64,000 nucleotides of DNA from Actinokineospora auranticolor. Lineage in GTDB: Bacteria; Actinomycetota; Actinomycetes; Mycobacteriales; Pseudonocardiaceae. Under the pieces are notes generated by a model. The model saw only the letters and a list, made by a program, of their open reading frames with translations. It did not search any database and was not told the origin of the DNA. Location: NCBI RefSeq assembly GCF_002934265.1, contig NZ_PTIX01000013.1, positions 140,967 through 204,966 of the forward strand, given 5' to 3'. How positions within the stretch are numbered: position 1 is the stretch's first letter; every line of letters starts with the position of its first letter. Positions 31,864-40,785 of the stretch are shown piece by piece. Position numbers and translations under genes: made by a program.

Positions 31864-32807
31864 GTGTTGGCGGCATGCCTCGGTGCGTCCGCGGTGGCAG
31901 TCGCCTCGGACGCGCTGCGCGGTCGCTTAGCGGTCCAAGCGCGGAAGTTGGACGAAGTCCGGGCATTCACGCTGACCACGACGTCGCGCGGGTACACCAA
32001 GTCCGACGTCGAGGTCACCATCGACGCCGTGGAGACCGAACGGTCGGCCACGCGGGTGCGCGCGACCGAGCTGACCAAGCTGTACTTCGGGCACGGCGAC
32101 CCGAACGCGCCCGCGTACGAGGCGTACAAGGTGCGCCACCTGCTCTCCTTCGCGCAGGTCAACGACATCTGGACGCTCACCTCGGCCGAGGTCGCCCTGG
32201 GGGCCGGGCCGCCGCCCGCCCTGTACGCGGAGGTCCCGGCCAAGCGCCCGGGCTCGACCAAGCCGGATACCTCCGGCCCAATCGCGAACTCCGCGGGCAT
32301 CACGATGACCTACGACTACCTGCCATGTACAACTACGCCGAACAGTATTGGGACAACTACAACGACGACTACCGCGCTCAGGGCAACGACTGCACCAATT
32401 TCATCTCGCAGATCATGAAGGTGGGCGGCCGGGAAGATGACCTGGGCATCTGGAACTCGGATGAGAACTGGTGGTACAACTGGATCAACCAGACCCACAG
32501 CTGGGCGGGCGCACACAACTGGGCGGTTTTCGCGCGCATCAACTCCCAGCGCGTCTCACACATCCCGAACGTGTACGAAATGCTCGTCACCGACGTCCTG
32601 CAGGTCGAGTGGGACCACCCGGACGAGGGCGACGAGCCGAACAACATCGACCACACGATGATCCTGACCGGTAGGCTGGGGCCCGCGGGAGCCGCTGAGG
32701 AGATCTACCTGACCTACCACGCCTCCGACCGCTGGAACGTCGCCTTCTGGGGATGGCTGCTGCCGCAGGGCAAGGATCGCGACGCGTGGTACGCCCACCG
32801 CACCTGA
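31864..32807 (+). pseudogene. Secreted amidase-domain protein, frameshifted
   Basis: The first part (GTG 31864, to about 32322) encodes a hydrophobic start LAACLGASAVAVASDALRG and an alpha/beta region ending ITMTYDYL. The second part, in another frame from ATG 32325, continues MYNYAEQYWDNYN, GNDCTNFISQIMKVGG and NNIDHTMILTGR to 32807. Together they form one putative amidase (Amidase_6 type) whose Cys in GNDCTNF and His in IDHTM are the expected catalytic pair. One missing base near 32322 (CTGCC where CTGGCC would read Leu-Ala) breaks the frame. This could be true decay or a sequence error. The signal peptide is short, so the real start may be different. Confidence 0.75.
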
Positions 32808-32821
32808 CCTGGGAGAAGCAC

Positions 32822-33350
32822 GTGATCAACCCACCCCATCACGGCGATGGACGAGGTCGACGCGGGTGGCGGCCGACCGCGGTGTCCGCCGCCACCGGCG
32901 CGTTCCTCATCGGCGCGACCGCCTGTTCCGGCGCGGCACCCCCGACCGGCGCGGGCGCCGCCTCGGCCGAGGAGGCGGTCGCCGCGTACGTCTCGGCCCT
33001 CAACACCGACGACGCCCACGCGCTCGCGGACCTGGCGTGGCAGCAGAACCCGGAACTGGCCACCGCCGTCGACTCGCTGCTCGCCACTCGCGGCGGTCGC
33101 GACCTGCGGGTGACGAGCCAGGACATCCAATCCCCGGTCCCCACCAATCCCCGGTCCCCACCAGTCCACGGCCCACCTCACCGGCACCATCCGCACCGCG
33201 GACGATCCGAACGCGCCGACCACCACATACACCACCAGGCTCTTCCTCAACCGCCACGACGACCGCTGGTACGTCAACCTCGTTCCCCCGGCACCGGTCA
33301 GCTCCCCGCCGCCCCTGCCGACAGCGGGAACCCAACGCCCCACGCCATGA
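32822..33350 (+). pseudogene. Small lipoprotein-like gene broken by tandem repeat
   Basis: GTG 32822 starts a protein with a hydrophobic segment AATGAFLIGATACSGAAP and then ASAEEAVAAYVSALNTDDAH, DLAWQQNPELATAVDSLL and LRVTSQDIQS. The frame is lost at 33131. A second frame resumes TAHLTGTIRTADDPNAP, YTTRLFLNRHDDRWYVNLVPP and ends at 33350. Removing bases 33131-33164 rejoins the two as DIQSTAHLTGT. The protein resembles small NTF2-like/lipoprotein modules in actinomycetes. It lies 14 bases after the frameshifted amidase, so the two probably formed an operon. Confidence 0.65.
33131..33164 (+). repeat. 17-base tandem duplication
   Basis: TCCCCGGTCCCCACCAA (33131-33147) is followed directly by TCCCCGGTCCCCACCAG (33148-33164). 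The 34 bases shift the reading frame of the lipoprotein-like gene. Confidence 0.85.
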
Positions 33351-33630
33351 GCGACACCCGGCCGCGACGGGCTCGGCGCCTCAGGATTCCACCGTCGAGT
33401 TCACTGGCGGACCAACCCGAATCCCGACTCACCACGGCGCACCACCGCGACGACGAGGCAGCCAGGCCGGCCGGATCGCGGAGCACGCCGTGGCGTGGCC
33501 GCGCGATGAGCAACCCCCGGTCGACACCTTCGCCATCAACTGCCTCGCGTGGTTGAACGACCATACCGGCGTCGCCGAGCCGAACCCGCGAACACCAACC
33601 CCACGACCACTCACACCCGGGACACCTGAC
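33351..33630 (+). other. Probable gene remnant
   Basis: One plus-strand frame reads IAEHAVAWPRDEQPPVDT and FAINCLAWLNDHTGVAEP (about 33475-33600), which has protein-like composition but no start or upstream frame. It may be the tail of a lost gene. Not recognised. Confidence 0.25.
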
Positions 33631-34287
33631 ATGCGGACAGACGACTGGCTCGCCAACACCCGCGAGTCCTACGACACCGTCGTGGCGAGCTACGCCGACC
33701 AGATGCGGGGCGCCATCGCCAAGGACCGCTACCTCAGCGCCGCGCTGTCGTTGTTCGCCGAGAGCGTCGACGGCGGCCCGGTCGCGGACGTCGGCTGCGG
33801 CTCCGGGCACGTCACCGCTCACCTCGCCGCCCTCGGCGTCACCGCGTTCGGCGTCGACCTGTCACCCGAGATGGTCGCCCAGGCCCGCCGCGAATACCCG
33901 GACCTGCGGTTCGAGGTCGGGTCGATGACGGACCTGGACCTCCCCGACGCCTCGGTGTCCGGTGTCCTGGCCTGGTGGACGCTGATCCACATCCCCGACG
34001 CCGAGATCCCCGGAGTCCTCGCGCACTTCCACCGCGTGCTGCGCCCCGGCGGTCGCCTGCAGGTCGGCTTCCACACCGGCGACGAGTCGCACCTGAAGAC
34101 CCAGGGCTATGGCGGCCACCCGATGAACGTGCACGTCCACCGCAGGCCACCGGAGCGGGTGGCGGCCTGGCTCCGGGAAGCCGGGTTCGAGATCGAGGCG
34201 CACCTGCTGATCGCCCCGGACTCGTCGGCACCGCAGGCGCTCCTGTTCGCCCGACGACACCCCGAAACACCGGAGGCACGCGACTAG
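33631..34287 (+). CDS. SAM-dependent methyltransferase, class I
   Basis: 218 residues. Motif [18 protein letters not shown] near residue 50, [18 protein letters not shown] near 72-90, [19 protein letters not shown] near 112 and [13 protein letters not shown] near 138 are typical of a Rossmann-fold methyltransferase of the methyltransf_11/25 group. The substrate is not indicated. Flanked by decayed genes and not obviously part of the cluster, although a methylation role for a cluster product cannot be ruled out. No clear ribosome site before ATG 33631; start follows a short gap after the remnant region. Confidence 0.85.
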   Translation: MRTDDWLANTRESYDTVVASYADQMRGAIAKDRYLSAALSLFAESVDGGPVADVGCGSGHVTAHLAALGVTAFGVDLSPEMVAQARREYPDLRFEVGSMTDLDLPDASVSGVLAWWTLIHIPDAEIPGVLAHFHRVLRPGGRLQVGFHTGDESHLKTQGYGGHPMNVHVHRRPPERVAAWLREAGFEIEAHLLIAPDSSAPQALLFARRHPETPEARD

Positions 34288-34444
34288 GTGCTGTCCCGCA
34301 AGGTCCGACACACGCCATCCGCGCCCGCGCGGACCCTGGCCGCACGTGCGGAAAGCCCAAGGACAACCCGGTACGCGCGGCCTCCCGCACGCCCGGACAC
34401 CACGCGGACCACGAAACCCGCGCACCGGACTTACCAGGCAGCGC

Positions 34445-34828
34445 CTAACCCCGACCGGGCCGCTTGTCCTCGACGTGCACGACCGTCAGCTCGCGCCCGT
34501 CCCGATCCCGCTTGCCGCGCCCGGTGAGCCCCGCCGTGAGGTCGTCCGGCGTGGTGACCTCGTCGGGCGCCACGTAGGTGAGCACGTCGGGGTGGTGACC
34601 GGTGACCGCCCACCCCGGGGCCGCGGTCAAGGTGATCGTGTTGAAGTCGCCCGACGGCGTGCCGGGGCGCACCGGGCCATACTCCCGGAGAATGTCCACC
34701 GCTTGCCCTGCCAGGTCGCCCTCCGAGTCTACCAGGATCACGCACGTCCCGTGCTCGAACAACACCCAGGACTTGCCTTCCCCCAGGATGATCCGCCGCC
34801 AGACACCCACGAGCTCCGCCACCGCCAC
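34445..34828 (-). CDS. Hypothetical protein
   Basis: 127 residues from GTG 34828, chosen because GAGGAGG lies just upstream; GTG 34834 and a farther ATG at 34897 are alternatives. Sequence: [71 protein letters not shown]. Alternating strands and a short basic tail ([10 protein letters not shown]) suggest a small cytosolic alpha/beta protein. It resembles unnamed actinobacterial proteins but no function is known to me. Gene stands alone and convergent to the methyltransferase. Confidence 0.6.
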   Translation of the reverse strand: MAVAELVGVWRRIILGEGKSWVLFEHGTCVILVDSEGDLAGQAVDILREYGPVRPGTPSGDFNTITLTAAPGWAVTGHHPDVLTYVAPDEVTTPDDLTAGLTGRGKRDRDGRELTVVHVEDKRPGRG

Positions 34829-35125
34829 CAGCACCCCTCCTCGGTCGACGCCGGGAGTATGCCGCGATTCCGGCCTAGAAACCCGCGATTTCGACAAACC
34901 GACCTGGCGTGGACACAGTGGACAGTCCGCCGGGTGTTGGGTCCCGTTAGCGCGGATTGGCTGCTTACCGGCTTCTGGGTGTTACGCCCGTTTGATGTCC
35001 GCTCACACGGTGCTCAAGTGTTGTTAACGCACTGGCAGCCCGCCGCTCACATCCAGGCCGGGCTCCGCACAGGTTCGGGTGGGCTACTGCGCGGCGTGAG
35101 GATTCTCGGGCTTGGAGGAAAGAAC

Positions 35126-36523
35126 ATGCCTGTGGTGTCGAGGCGCCTGGTGGCGCTCGGTGTTTTCGGGGTGGCGGTCGCCTTGACCGCGCCCGCGGTG
35201 GCGGCGGCCGGCCCCGGGGACGACCCGTCGGCGCGGGCGGCGGCCGGTGGGGACCGGACGCAGGACGTGCGGCGGGCGATCGAGGGCGGCAAGGCCCGCA
35301 ACGTGGTCCTGTTCATCGGTGACGGGATGGGCGACTCGGAGATCACCATCGCGCGCAACTACGCGCGCGGCGCCGCCGGGCGGCTGGAGATGGACTCGCT
35401 CCCGCTGACCGGGGCGTACACCACCTACGCCGTGGCCAAGGGCGACCCGTCCAAGCCCGACTACGTGACCGACTCCGCCGCGTCCGGCACCGGCTGGGCG
35501 ACCGGCAGCAAGACCTACAACGGCGCCATCTCCGTCGACGCCTACGGCAACCCGCTGCCGACCATCCTGGAACTGGCCAAGCGCAACGGCTACCGCACCG
35601 GCGACGTGACCACCGCCGAGGTCCAGGACGCGACCCCGGCCGTGCTCGGTTCGCACGTCGTCAGCCGGGACTGCAAGGGCCCCAACGAGACCAGCACCGC
35701 GTGCCCGGCCAACGCCAAGGAGAACGGCGGCGCGGGCTCGATCTCCGAGCAGCTGGTGCAGACCCGCCCGGACGTGCTGCTCGGCGGCGGCGCGACCTTC
35801 TTCAACCAGACGGTCAAGGCGGGCCAGTTCCAGGGCAAGACCGTGCTCGACCAGGCCAAGGCAGCGGGCTACCAGGTGGCCACGGACGCCGCGGGCCTGC
35901 GCGCCGCGCGCGGCGACAAGCCGCTGCTGGGCCTGTTCGCGCCCAACAACATGGACCTGCAGTGGGTCGGCCCGGTCGCGAAGGTGGGCGGCACCGAGCC
36001 GTCGACCTGCCAGCCGAACGCGAACCTGCCCGCCGCCCAGCCGAAGCTGGCCGACATGACCCGCAAGGCGCTCGACGTCCTGGACCGCTCGAGCCGCGAC
36101 CGGCACGGCGACAAGGGCTTCTTCCTCCAGGTCGAGGGTGCCAGCATCGACAAGCAGGACCACGCCGCCAACCCGTGCGGTCAGATCGGTGAGACCGTCG
36201 GCTTCGACGACGCCGTCGCCGCGGGCCTGGCCTACGCCCGCAGCCACCCCGACACCCTCGTCGTCGTGACGGCGGACCACGGCCACACCAGCCAGATCAT
36301 CCCCAACGGCACGAAGAGCCCCGGCCAGACCGCCACCCTGGTCACCCGCGACGGCGTCCCGATGACGATCAACTACGCCACCAACACCCCGGGCCAGTCC
36401 CAGGAGCACACCGGCACCCAGGTCCGCATCGCGGGTTACGGCCCGCAGGCGGCCAACGTCGTCGGCGTCACGGACCAGACCGACCTGTTCCGCACCATGA
36501 GCCGCGCCCTCGGCGTCCGCTGA
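35126..36523 (+). CDS. phoA: Secreted alkaline phosphatase
   Basis: 465 residues. Signal peptide [24 protein letters not shown] (split around residue 5-28) predicts export. Metal and active-site motifs of the PhoA family are intact: [19 protein letters not shown] near 60, the nucleophile in [14 protein letters not shown] near 115, [14 protein letters not shown] near 340, [10 protein letters not shown] near 395 and EHTGTQV near 430. The DK pair in SIDKQDH matches E. coli Asp327-Lys328. Hydrolyses phosphomonoesters outside the cell. ATG 35126 follows GGAGGAAAG. No PHO box was recognised upstream. A terminator follows at 36596. Confidence 0.93.
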   Translation: MPVVSRRLVALGVFGVAVALTAPAVAAAGPGDDPSARAAAGGDRTQDVRRAIEGGKARNVVLFIGDGMGDSEITIARNYARGAAGRLEMDSLPLTGAYTTYAVAKGDPSKPDYVTDSAASGTGWATGSKTYNGAISVDAYGNPLPTILELAKRNGYRTGDVTTAEVQDATPAVLGSHVVSRDCKGPNETSTACPANAKENGGAGSISEQLVQTRPDVLLGGGATFFNQTVKAGQFQGKTVLDQAKAAGYQVATDAAGLRAARGDKPLLGLFAPNNMDLQWVGPVAKVGGTEPSTCQPNANLPAAQPKLADMTRKALDVLDRSSRDRHGDKGFFLQVEGASIDKQDHAANPCGQIGETVGFDDAVAAGLAYARSHPDTLVVVTADHGHTSQIIPNGTKSPGQTATLVTRDGVPMTINYATNTPGQSQEHTGTQVRIAGYGPQAANVVGVTDQTDLFRTMSRALGVR

Positions 36524-36595
36524 CCGGCCCGGTCGAGCCACTACCGGCCGACCGCGCCACTGTTCCGCACAACTGATTCGCCACCGCCCGGCCGG

Positions 36596-36626
36596 AACCC
36601 GTCCCGCGATCACGCGGGGCGGGTTT
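36596..36626 (+). terminator. Hairpin after phoA
   Basis: AACCCGTCCCGCG (36596-36608) pairs with CGCGGGGCGGGTT (36613-36625) with one G-U pair, then T-rich. Located about 70 bases after the phoA stop. Confidence 0.7.
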
Positions 36627-37012
36627 CCGATGTCCACACCGGGTCGAGATCCACTGTACTCCGCTGTGGACCGCAACCGCCGCGGGTTTTACACAGGCCC
36701 GCGCTCACCGAGCGGGAAACCCCTGAAAGACAAGGCTTTCTACTACCGGATCGAGTGAATCGACCGGCTATACCCGCCACTTTCCCTTGTGTGAGGGCTA
36801 GTGTGTGCGGCGTTGGTGCGTTGTGCCTGGTGGTGCGGGGATGCGGACACCGACTCCGGACATGTGGCGCGGCCTGGTCAGGCGAACGCGTTCTCGGTAT
36901 GGACAAGAACCGGACAGCGCGAGCGCGATGTCAGGAACGCGCTGGACCGGGGGCGTGGACCGTGAGGTAGGTTCCACGACCGTCCGATACCGGGTGCTCG
37001 GAGGGTCACACC
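36627..37012. other. Intergenic region, no gene seen
   Basis: 386 bases between the phoA terminator and the next gene. No tRNA or RNA gene was recognised. A GGAGGG ribosome site lies just before ATG 37013; the upstream promoter was not pinpointed. Confidence 0.4.
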
Positions 37013-37816
37013 ATGTCACAGGGTCCGGGATTACCCCCAGACAGCGGGAACGACGTCTACCTGTCGAAGACGCTCCGGCACGCGCCGACCGATCTGTTGT
37101 TGGACGACGCCGTGGCGAGCGGCCTGGTCCGGTCGGTGCTGGGCCGGTCCGTGCGGGTGGCGGTCGGGACGTTCCTGCTCTTCGTCCTGCTGTGGGTGGT
37201 GAACGGCGGGGTGTTCAGCCGGGGCGACGACGCGGAGACGTGGTTGATCGTCGGCGCGCCGGTCGCGTTCGGGGCGTTCGTGGCGTACTGGCTGGCCTTC
37301 CTCACCGGTGAGAAGCAGGAGGCGATCAGCGAGTGGTGCACGCTGCTGGCAGGTAAAGCCGGAGCGGCGGACTCGGTGTACAGCCACATCGCGGGTGGGC
37401 TGCGGGACCGGCAACTGCCGATCCACAACTACCAGGTGCGGCGCACCGCCACGGCGTTCGGCGCCACCGGGAACCGGTTGGTGCTGGTCGACGGGCACCA
37501 CTACGTGTTCGTGTCGGTGTTCGCCTACGGCACCAGCCTCTACCTGGGGTGGACGATGTGGCGGATCCGGCGCGGCCGCGTCCTGCTCCAGCAGAGCGTC
37601 GGGCGCCACTCGGCCGACCGCTTCGACGCCGTGGGCCGGATCCTGGACCTGGAGCGGCTCAAGGCGATGCGGGAGGCCGTGCACGCGACCTGCCGCGAGG
37701 CGCTGGACGCCGCGGTGCGGGACGAGGCCGTGGCCGAGACGTACGGATTCCCGTCGGGGATGCCGCCCGTCGAGGGGCTGCCGTACGGGCAGGCGCCGAG
37801 CCCCAACCGGCCGTGA
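37013..37816 (+). CDS. Hypothetical membrane protein
   Basis: 267 residues with two clear membrane helices near residues 47-66 (VAVGTFLLFVLLWVV) and 77-98 (WLIVGAPVAFGAFVAYWLAF), and a weaker one near 162-185 (YVFVSVFAYGTSLYLGW). The C-terminal third is charged and helical (LDLERLKAMREAVHATCREA), likely cytosolic, ending in a Pro-rich tail. Family not recognised. It overlaps the next gene by four bases, so the two products probably act together at the membrane. Confidence 0.7.
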   Translation: MSQGPGLPPDSGNDVYLSKTLRHAPTDLLLDDAVASGLVRSVLGRSVRVAVGTFLLFVLLWVVNGGVFSRGDDAETWLIVGAPVAFGAFVAYWLAFLTGEKQEAISEWCTLLAGKAGAADSVYSHIAGGLRDRQLPIHNYQVRRTATAFGATGNRLVLVDGHHYVFVSVFAYGTSLYLGWTMWRIRRGRVLLQQSVGRHSADRFDAVGRILDLERLKAMREAVHATCREALDAAVRDEAVAETYGFPSGMPPVEGLPYGQAPSPNRP

Positions 37817-39105
37817 CGCGCCCGGGGTGGGCACCGGACGGAGCCGCAGCGGCGGGAGCCGGGGTGGGGGCGACACCTTCGGGAGTGGTCACGACCCACG
37901 GCGGCGGTCGGTGGTGGGCGTGGGCGGCGAGCCGGATCGCGCCCGCGGCAGGCAACCGGGGTTCCGGTGCGCCCGTGGCCGCCGACCGGGTTTCTGGCGC
38001 GCCGGAAACCCGGCAGGGCGGGGTGGGCGCGGCCGCGCCGCCGGTCACCGTCCACAACCAACAGTCCGGGCCCGCGAACCACGTCGTGCAGGTCGGGCAG
38101 TTGTTCGGCGGGGTGCACATCCACGAGGGCGCGGCGCCCGTGCCGGACGACTCCGCGTGGCTGCGGTCGTGCTGGGAGGTGGCGGGTGACGCGCCGTTCG
38201 AGGTGCGCTACGTCAACCGGCCCGAGCGGCCGGGGCTCGACTGCTTCCTGATCACCCGGGCGGACAGCGTCGACCAGGACGACGCGCGGCGACGGGTGGC
38301 GGACTCGCGCGCCCGGCTCGGGCGGGTGCCGGGGCACGTCGGCGCCGAGCCGGTGGTCGACGAGGCACACGCGCGGTGGGTGCTGGAACCGTTCCGGCCG
38401 CACGGTGCCGGCCTGGTCGAGGTGCGCAAGCGCTTGACGGCGCGGCGAAGCAGCCGGGACGACGCGCGGGACCCGTGGTTGACGGCGGTGACGCCGTTGG
38501 CCCGTTCGCCGCGGTCGTGGGAGCCGTTGTGGGCGGAACTGGCGCGGCTTCCGTTCGAGGCGGTGCTGTCCGTGGGGCTGCTCGGGTACCGGGTCGGTCC
38601 CGGACTGCGGTCCCACCTCGCGGCGCGGGCCGCCGAGTTCGGCAGGCTCGCGCGGGAGGGGCCGTCGCGCACCGGGGTGTGGCACGCGCCTCGACCGCCG
38701 GACGAGTTCGCCGTCGCCGCGCTCCCCCTTGTCTCGGAAGCGGTGCGCCGCTACACCGACCGCGCGTACCTGGCGCGGGTCACGCTCGCGGCCACGCGGC
38801 CGATCCCGCCGCTGCTCGCCGAACTGGTCGCGGACACCCTCTCGTCCCGGGACCCGGGCGTCGGGTTCGCCGGGCCCGCGGTGCTGCGACCGGGTGCCGC
38901 GGACGCGGCGATCGCCTGGCACAACGCCACTTCGCTCGGCTTCGCCCCGCTTTCCGCCTACGACCAGGGGAATCCCCCGGAGGCGATCGGCGCGGTGGAG
39001 CGGGTGCTCGGCGGGATCGTCGACCTCGACGAGGCCGCCGCGGTGTGTAGGCTCCCCTACCGGGTCTCCAGTGGTTCTCCACTGTTCGTCGACCATTCCT
39101 CCTGA
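37813..39105 (+). CDS. Hypothetical protein with VVQ-GGVHI motif
   Basis: 430 residues from GTG 37813, overlapping the membrane-protein stop. A low-complexity Ala/Gly N-terminus of about 85 residues is followed by VTVHNQQSGPANHVVQVGQL and FGGVHIHEGAAPVP. This asparagine/valine-rich glycine motif is common just before effector or sensor domains in actinobacterial conflict-type proteins (pattern from memory). The rest (SAWLRSCWEVAGDAPFEVRY to the end) is helical and unrecognised. With the membrane partner it could be a sensor/effector pair, but this is speculative. No ATPase or nuclease motif was seen. Confidence 0.65.
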   Translation: MTRPGWAPDGAAAAGAGVGATPSGVVTTHGGGRWWAWAASRIAPAAGNRGSGAPVAADRVSGAPETRQGGVGAAAPPVTVHNQQSGPANHVVQVGQLFGGVHIHEGAAPVPDDSAWLRSCWEVAGDAPFEVRYVNRPERPGLDCFLITRADSVDQDDARRRVADSRARLGRVPGHVGAEPVVDEAHARWVLEPFRPHGAGLVEVRKRLTARRSSRDDARDPWLTAVTPLARSPRSWEPLWAELARLPFEAVLSVGLLGYRVGPGLRSHLAARAAEFGRLAREGPSRTGVWHAPRPPDEFAVAALPLVSEAVRRYTDRAYLARVTLAATRPIPPLLAELVADTLSSRDPGVGFAGPAVLRPGAADAAIAWHNATSLGFAPLSAYDQGNPPEAIGAVERVLGGIVDLDEAAAVCRLPYRVSSGSPLFVDHSS

Positions 39106-39228
39106 CACTGCCAAACGCCAGATTTGGCATCAGACCACGGGCTGATCCCATATCCCCCTTGTGGGCGTTGTGGTGCGCGACCGCGACTGAGAGCGTGCTT
39201 GGCGACCTGGACACGAGGAGGGGGTTCT

Positions 39229-40716
39229 GTGCGCAGGATCGCAAGAGCAGTCGGCGGGTTCACCGCCGCGGTGGCCATCGCCGCCGGGATGGTCCCGGTG
39301 GCGTCGGCGGAATCGTTGGGGCAGCGGCGGATCGAGTGGGGGCCGTGCCCGGAGTCCGCGCACACCGAGTGCGGGAAGCTCAGCGTGCCGGTGGACTGGG
39401 CCGAGCCCGGTGGTACGCGAATCGACCTGACCGTGGCCCGCAGGAAAGCGGGCGACCCGGCACGGCGCATCGGGGTGTTGTTGGTGAACCCCGGCGGGCC
39501 AGGCGGGTCCGGGGTGGATGTGGTACTGGCCGCCGAGCAGGTGATAACCCCGGACCTGTTGGCGCGCTTCGACATCGTGAGCTACGACGCGCGGGGCATC
39601 GGGCGCAGCCAGCCGGTGCGGTGTTCGGCGGAGCTGCTGGGCAGGCAGCCCACGGCGTATCCGGCGAGCCAGACCGAGTTCGACGCGCTGGTCGCGTACA
39701 ACCGGGAGCTGGCCGCGGATTGCCGGGCGCGCAGCGGACCGGTCTTCGACCACGCCGATTCCCTGTCGGTGGTGCGCGACATCGACGCGTACCGCCGCGC
39801 GCTGGGCGAACGGAAGATCAGCTTCTACGGGCTGTCGTACGGCACGCTCATCGGCCAGCAGTACGCCGAGGAGTACGGCGAGCACGTGCGGGCGATGATC
39901 CTCGACTCGAACATGGACCACAGCCTCGACGCGCGCGGGCTCGGCGACACCGGCGCCGCGGCGGGCGAGGACTCGTTCGCCGAGTTCGTCGCCTGGTGCG
40001 ACCGCACACCCGGTTGCGCGTTGCACGGCCGCGACGTCGGCGCGGTGTGGGACGGCCTGCTGGCCCGCGCCGACCACGGCGAGGTCGTGGACGGGTCGGG
40101 TCGGGTGGTGACGGCGAACGGGCTCGCCCGCGGGGCGCACAGCCAGCTCGCGTTCCCGAACTGGTCCGAGTTGGCGGAGCAGATCGCGGCCGCCGACGGG
40201 GGCGCGCCCATCCAGTTCCCCAACGACCAGGCACAGCCGGTGGACGGGACGCTGCCCAACTCGTACCTGGCGATCTTCTGCCAGGACTGGGCTGTCCGGG
40301 CCCGGGACCAGCGCGAGGTCGACGAGATCCGGACGAGGCTGACGCGGATCGCCCCGCACCTGCGGGGCTCGCCCAACACGCTGAAGGCGGTGCTGAACTG
40401 CACGGGCCTGCCGGAGAAGGTGAACAACCCGCAGCACCGGCTGCGGGTCACCAAGGCACCGGAGATCCTGATGATGGCCGTGCGGCACGACCCGGCGACG
40501 GCGTACGCGTGGTCGGCCAACGCCCACCGCCAGATCCGCGGCACCTCCGTCCTGCTCACCTACGAGGGCTGGGGGCACGGCGTGTACCACCGCTCCGACT
40601 GCGCCCGCCAGGCGATGGACCGCTACCTCCTCGAGCTGCGCGCTCCCCGCGACGGCGCCCGCTGCCCGGCGGTCGAACCCGCGCCGCCCGCACCGGGGCT
40701 GGTCGGGGCGCGCTAG
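39229..40716 (+). CDS. Secreted TAP-like alpha/beta-hydrolase (tripeptidyl aminopeptidase type)
   Basis: 495 residues from GTG 39229 with AGGAGGGGG upstream. Signal peptide RIARAVGGFTAAVAIAAGMV and cleavage near PVASAES (residue 27). Oxyanion loop VLLVNPGGPGGSGVD near 82, nucleophile elbow FYGLSYGTLIGQQY near 200, acidic residue region near 420 and catalytic His in EGWGHGVYHRSDC near 448. The C-terminal TAP-like domain carries the typical CxxxG/Cys pairs. Likely an extracellular peptidase that removes N-terminal tripeptides. A second similar enzyme is at 56712. Confidence 0.87.
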   Translation: MRRIARAVGGFTAAVAIAAGMVPVASAESLGQRRIEWGPCPESAHTECGKLSVPVDWAEPGGTRIDLTVARRKAGDPARRIGVLLVNPGGPGGSGVDVVLAAEQVITPDLLARFDIVSYDARGIGRSQPVRCSAELLGRQPTAYPASQTEFDALVAYNRELAADCRARSGPVFDHADSLSVVRDIDAYRRALGERKISFYGLSYGTLIGQQYAEEYGEHVRAMILDSNMDHSLDARGLGDTGAAAGEDSFAEFVAWCDRTPGCALHGRDVGAVWDGLLARADHGEVVDGSGRVVTANGLARGAHSQLAFPNWSELAEQIAAADGGAPIQFPNDQAQPVDGTLPNSYLAIFCQDWAVRARDQREVDEIRTRLTRIAPHLRGSPNTLKAVLNCTGLPEKVNNPQHRLRVTKAPEILMMAVRHDPATAYAWSANAHRQIRGTSVLLTYEGWGHGVYHRSDCARQAMDRYLLELRAPRDGARCPAVEPAPPAPGLVGAR

Positions 40717-40734
40717 GCGGCTCCGCTTGACGCA

Positions 40735-40771
40735 GGAGGAGCCCGTACGGCTTGGCCGTACGGGCTCCTCC
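40735..40771. terminator. Bidirectional terminator between convergent genes
   Basis: GGAGGAGCCCGTACGGC (40735-40751) pairs perfectly with 40755-40771 around a TTG loop. It lies between the hydrolase stop and the carboxylase stop and can serve both. Confidence 0.85.
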
Positions 40772-40785
40772 CCCGTTCGGTTCCG

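Noticed and set aside
36627..37012. Possible tRNA gene in the gap after phoA
   Set aside because: No T-loop GTTCRA-type sequence or cloverleaf pairing could be found on either strand.
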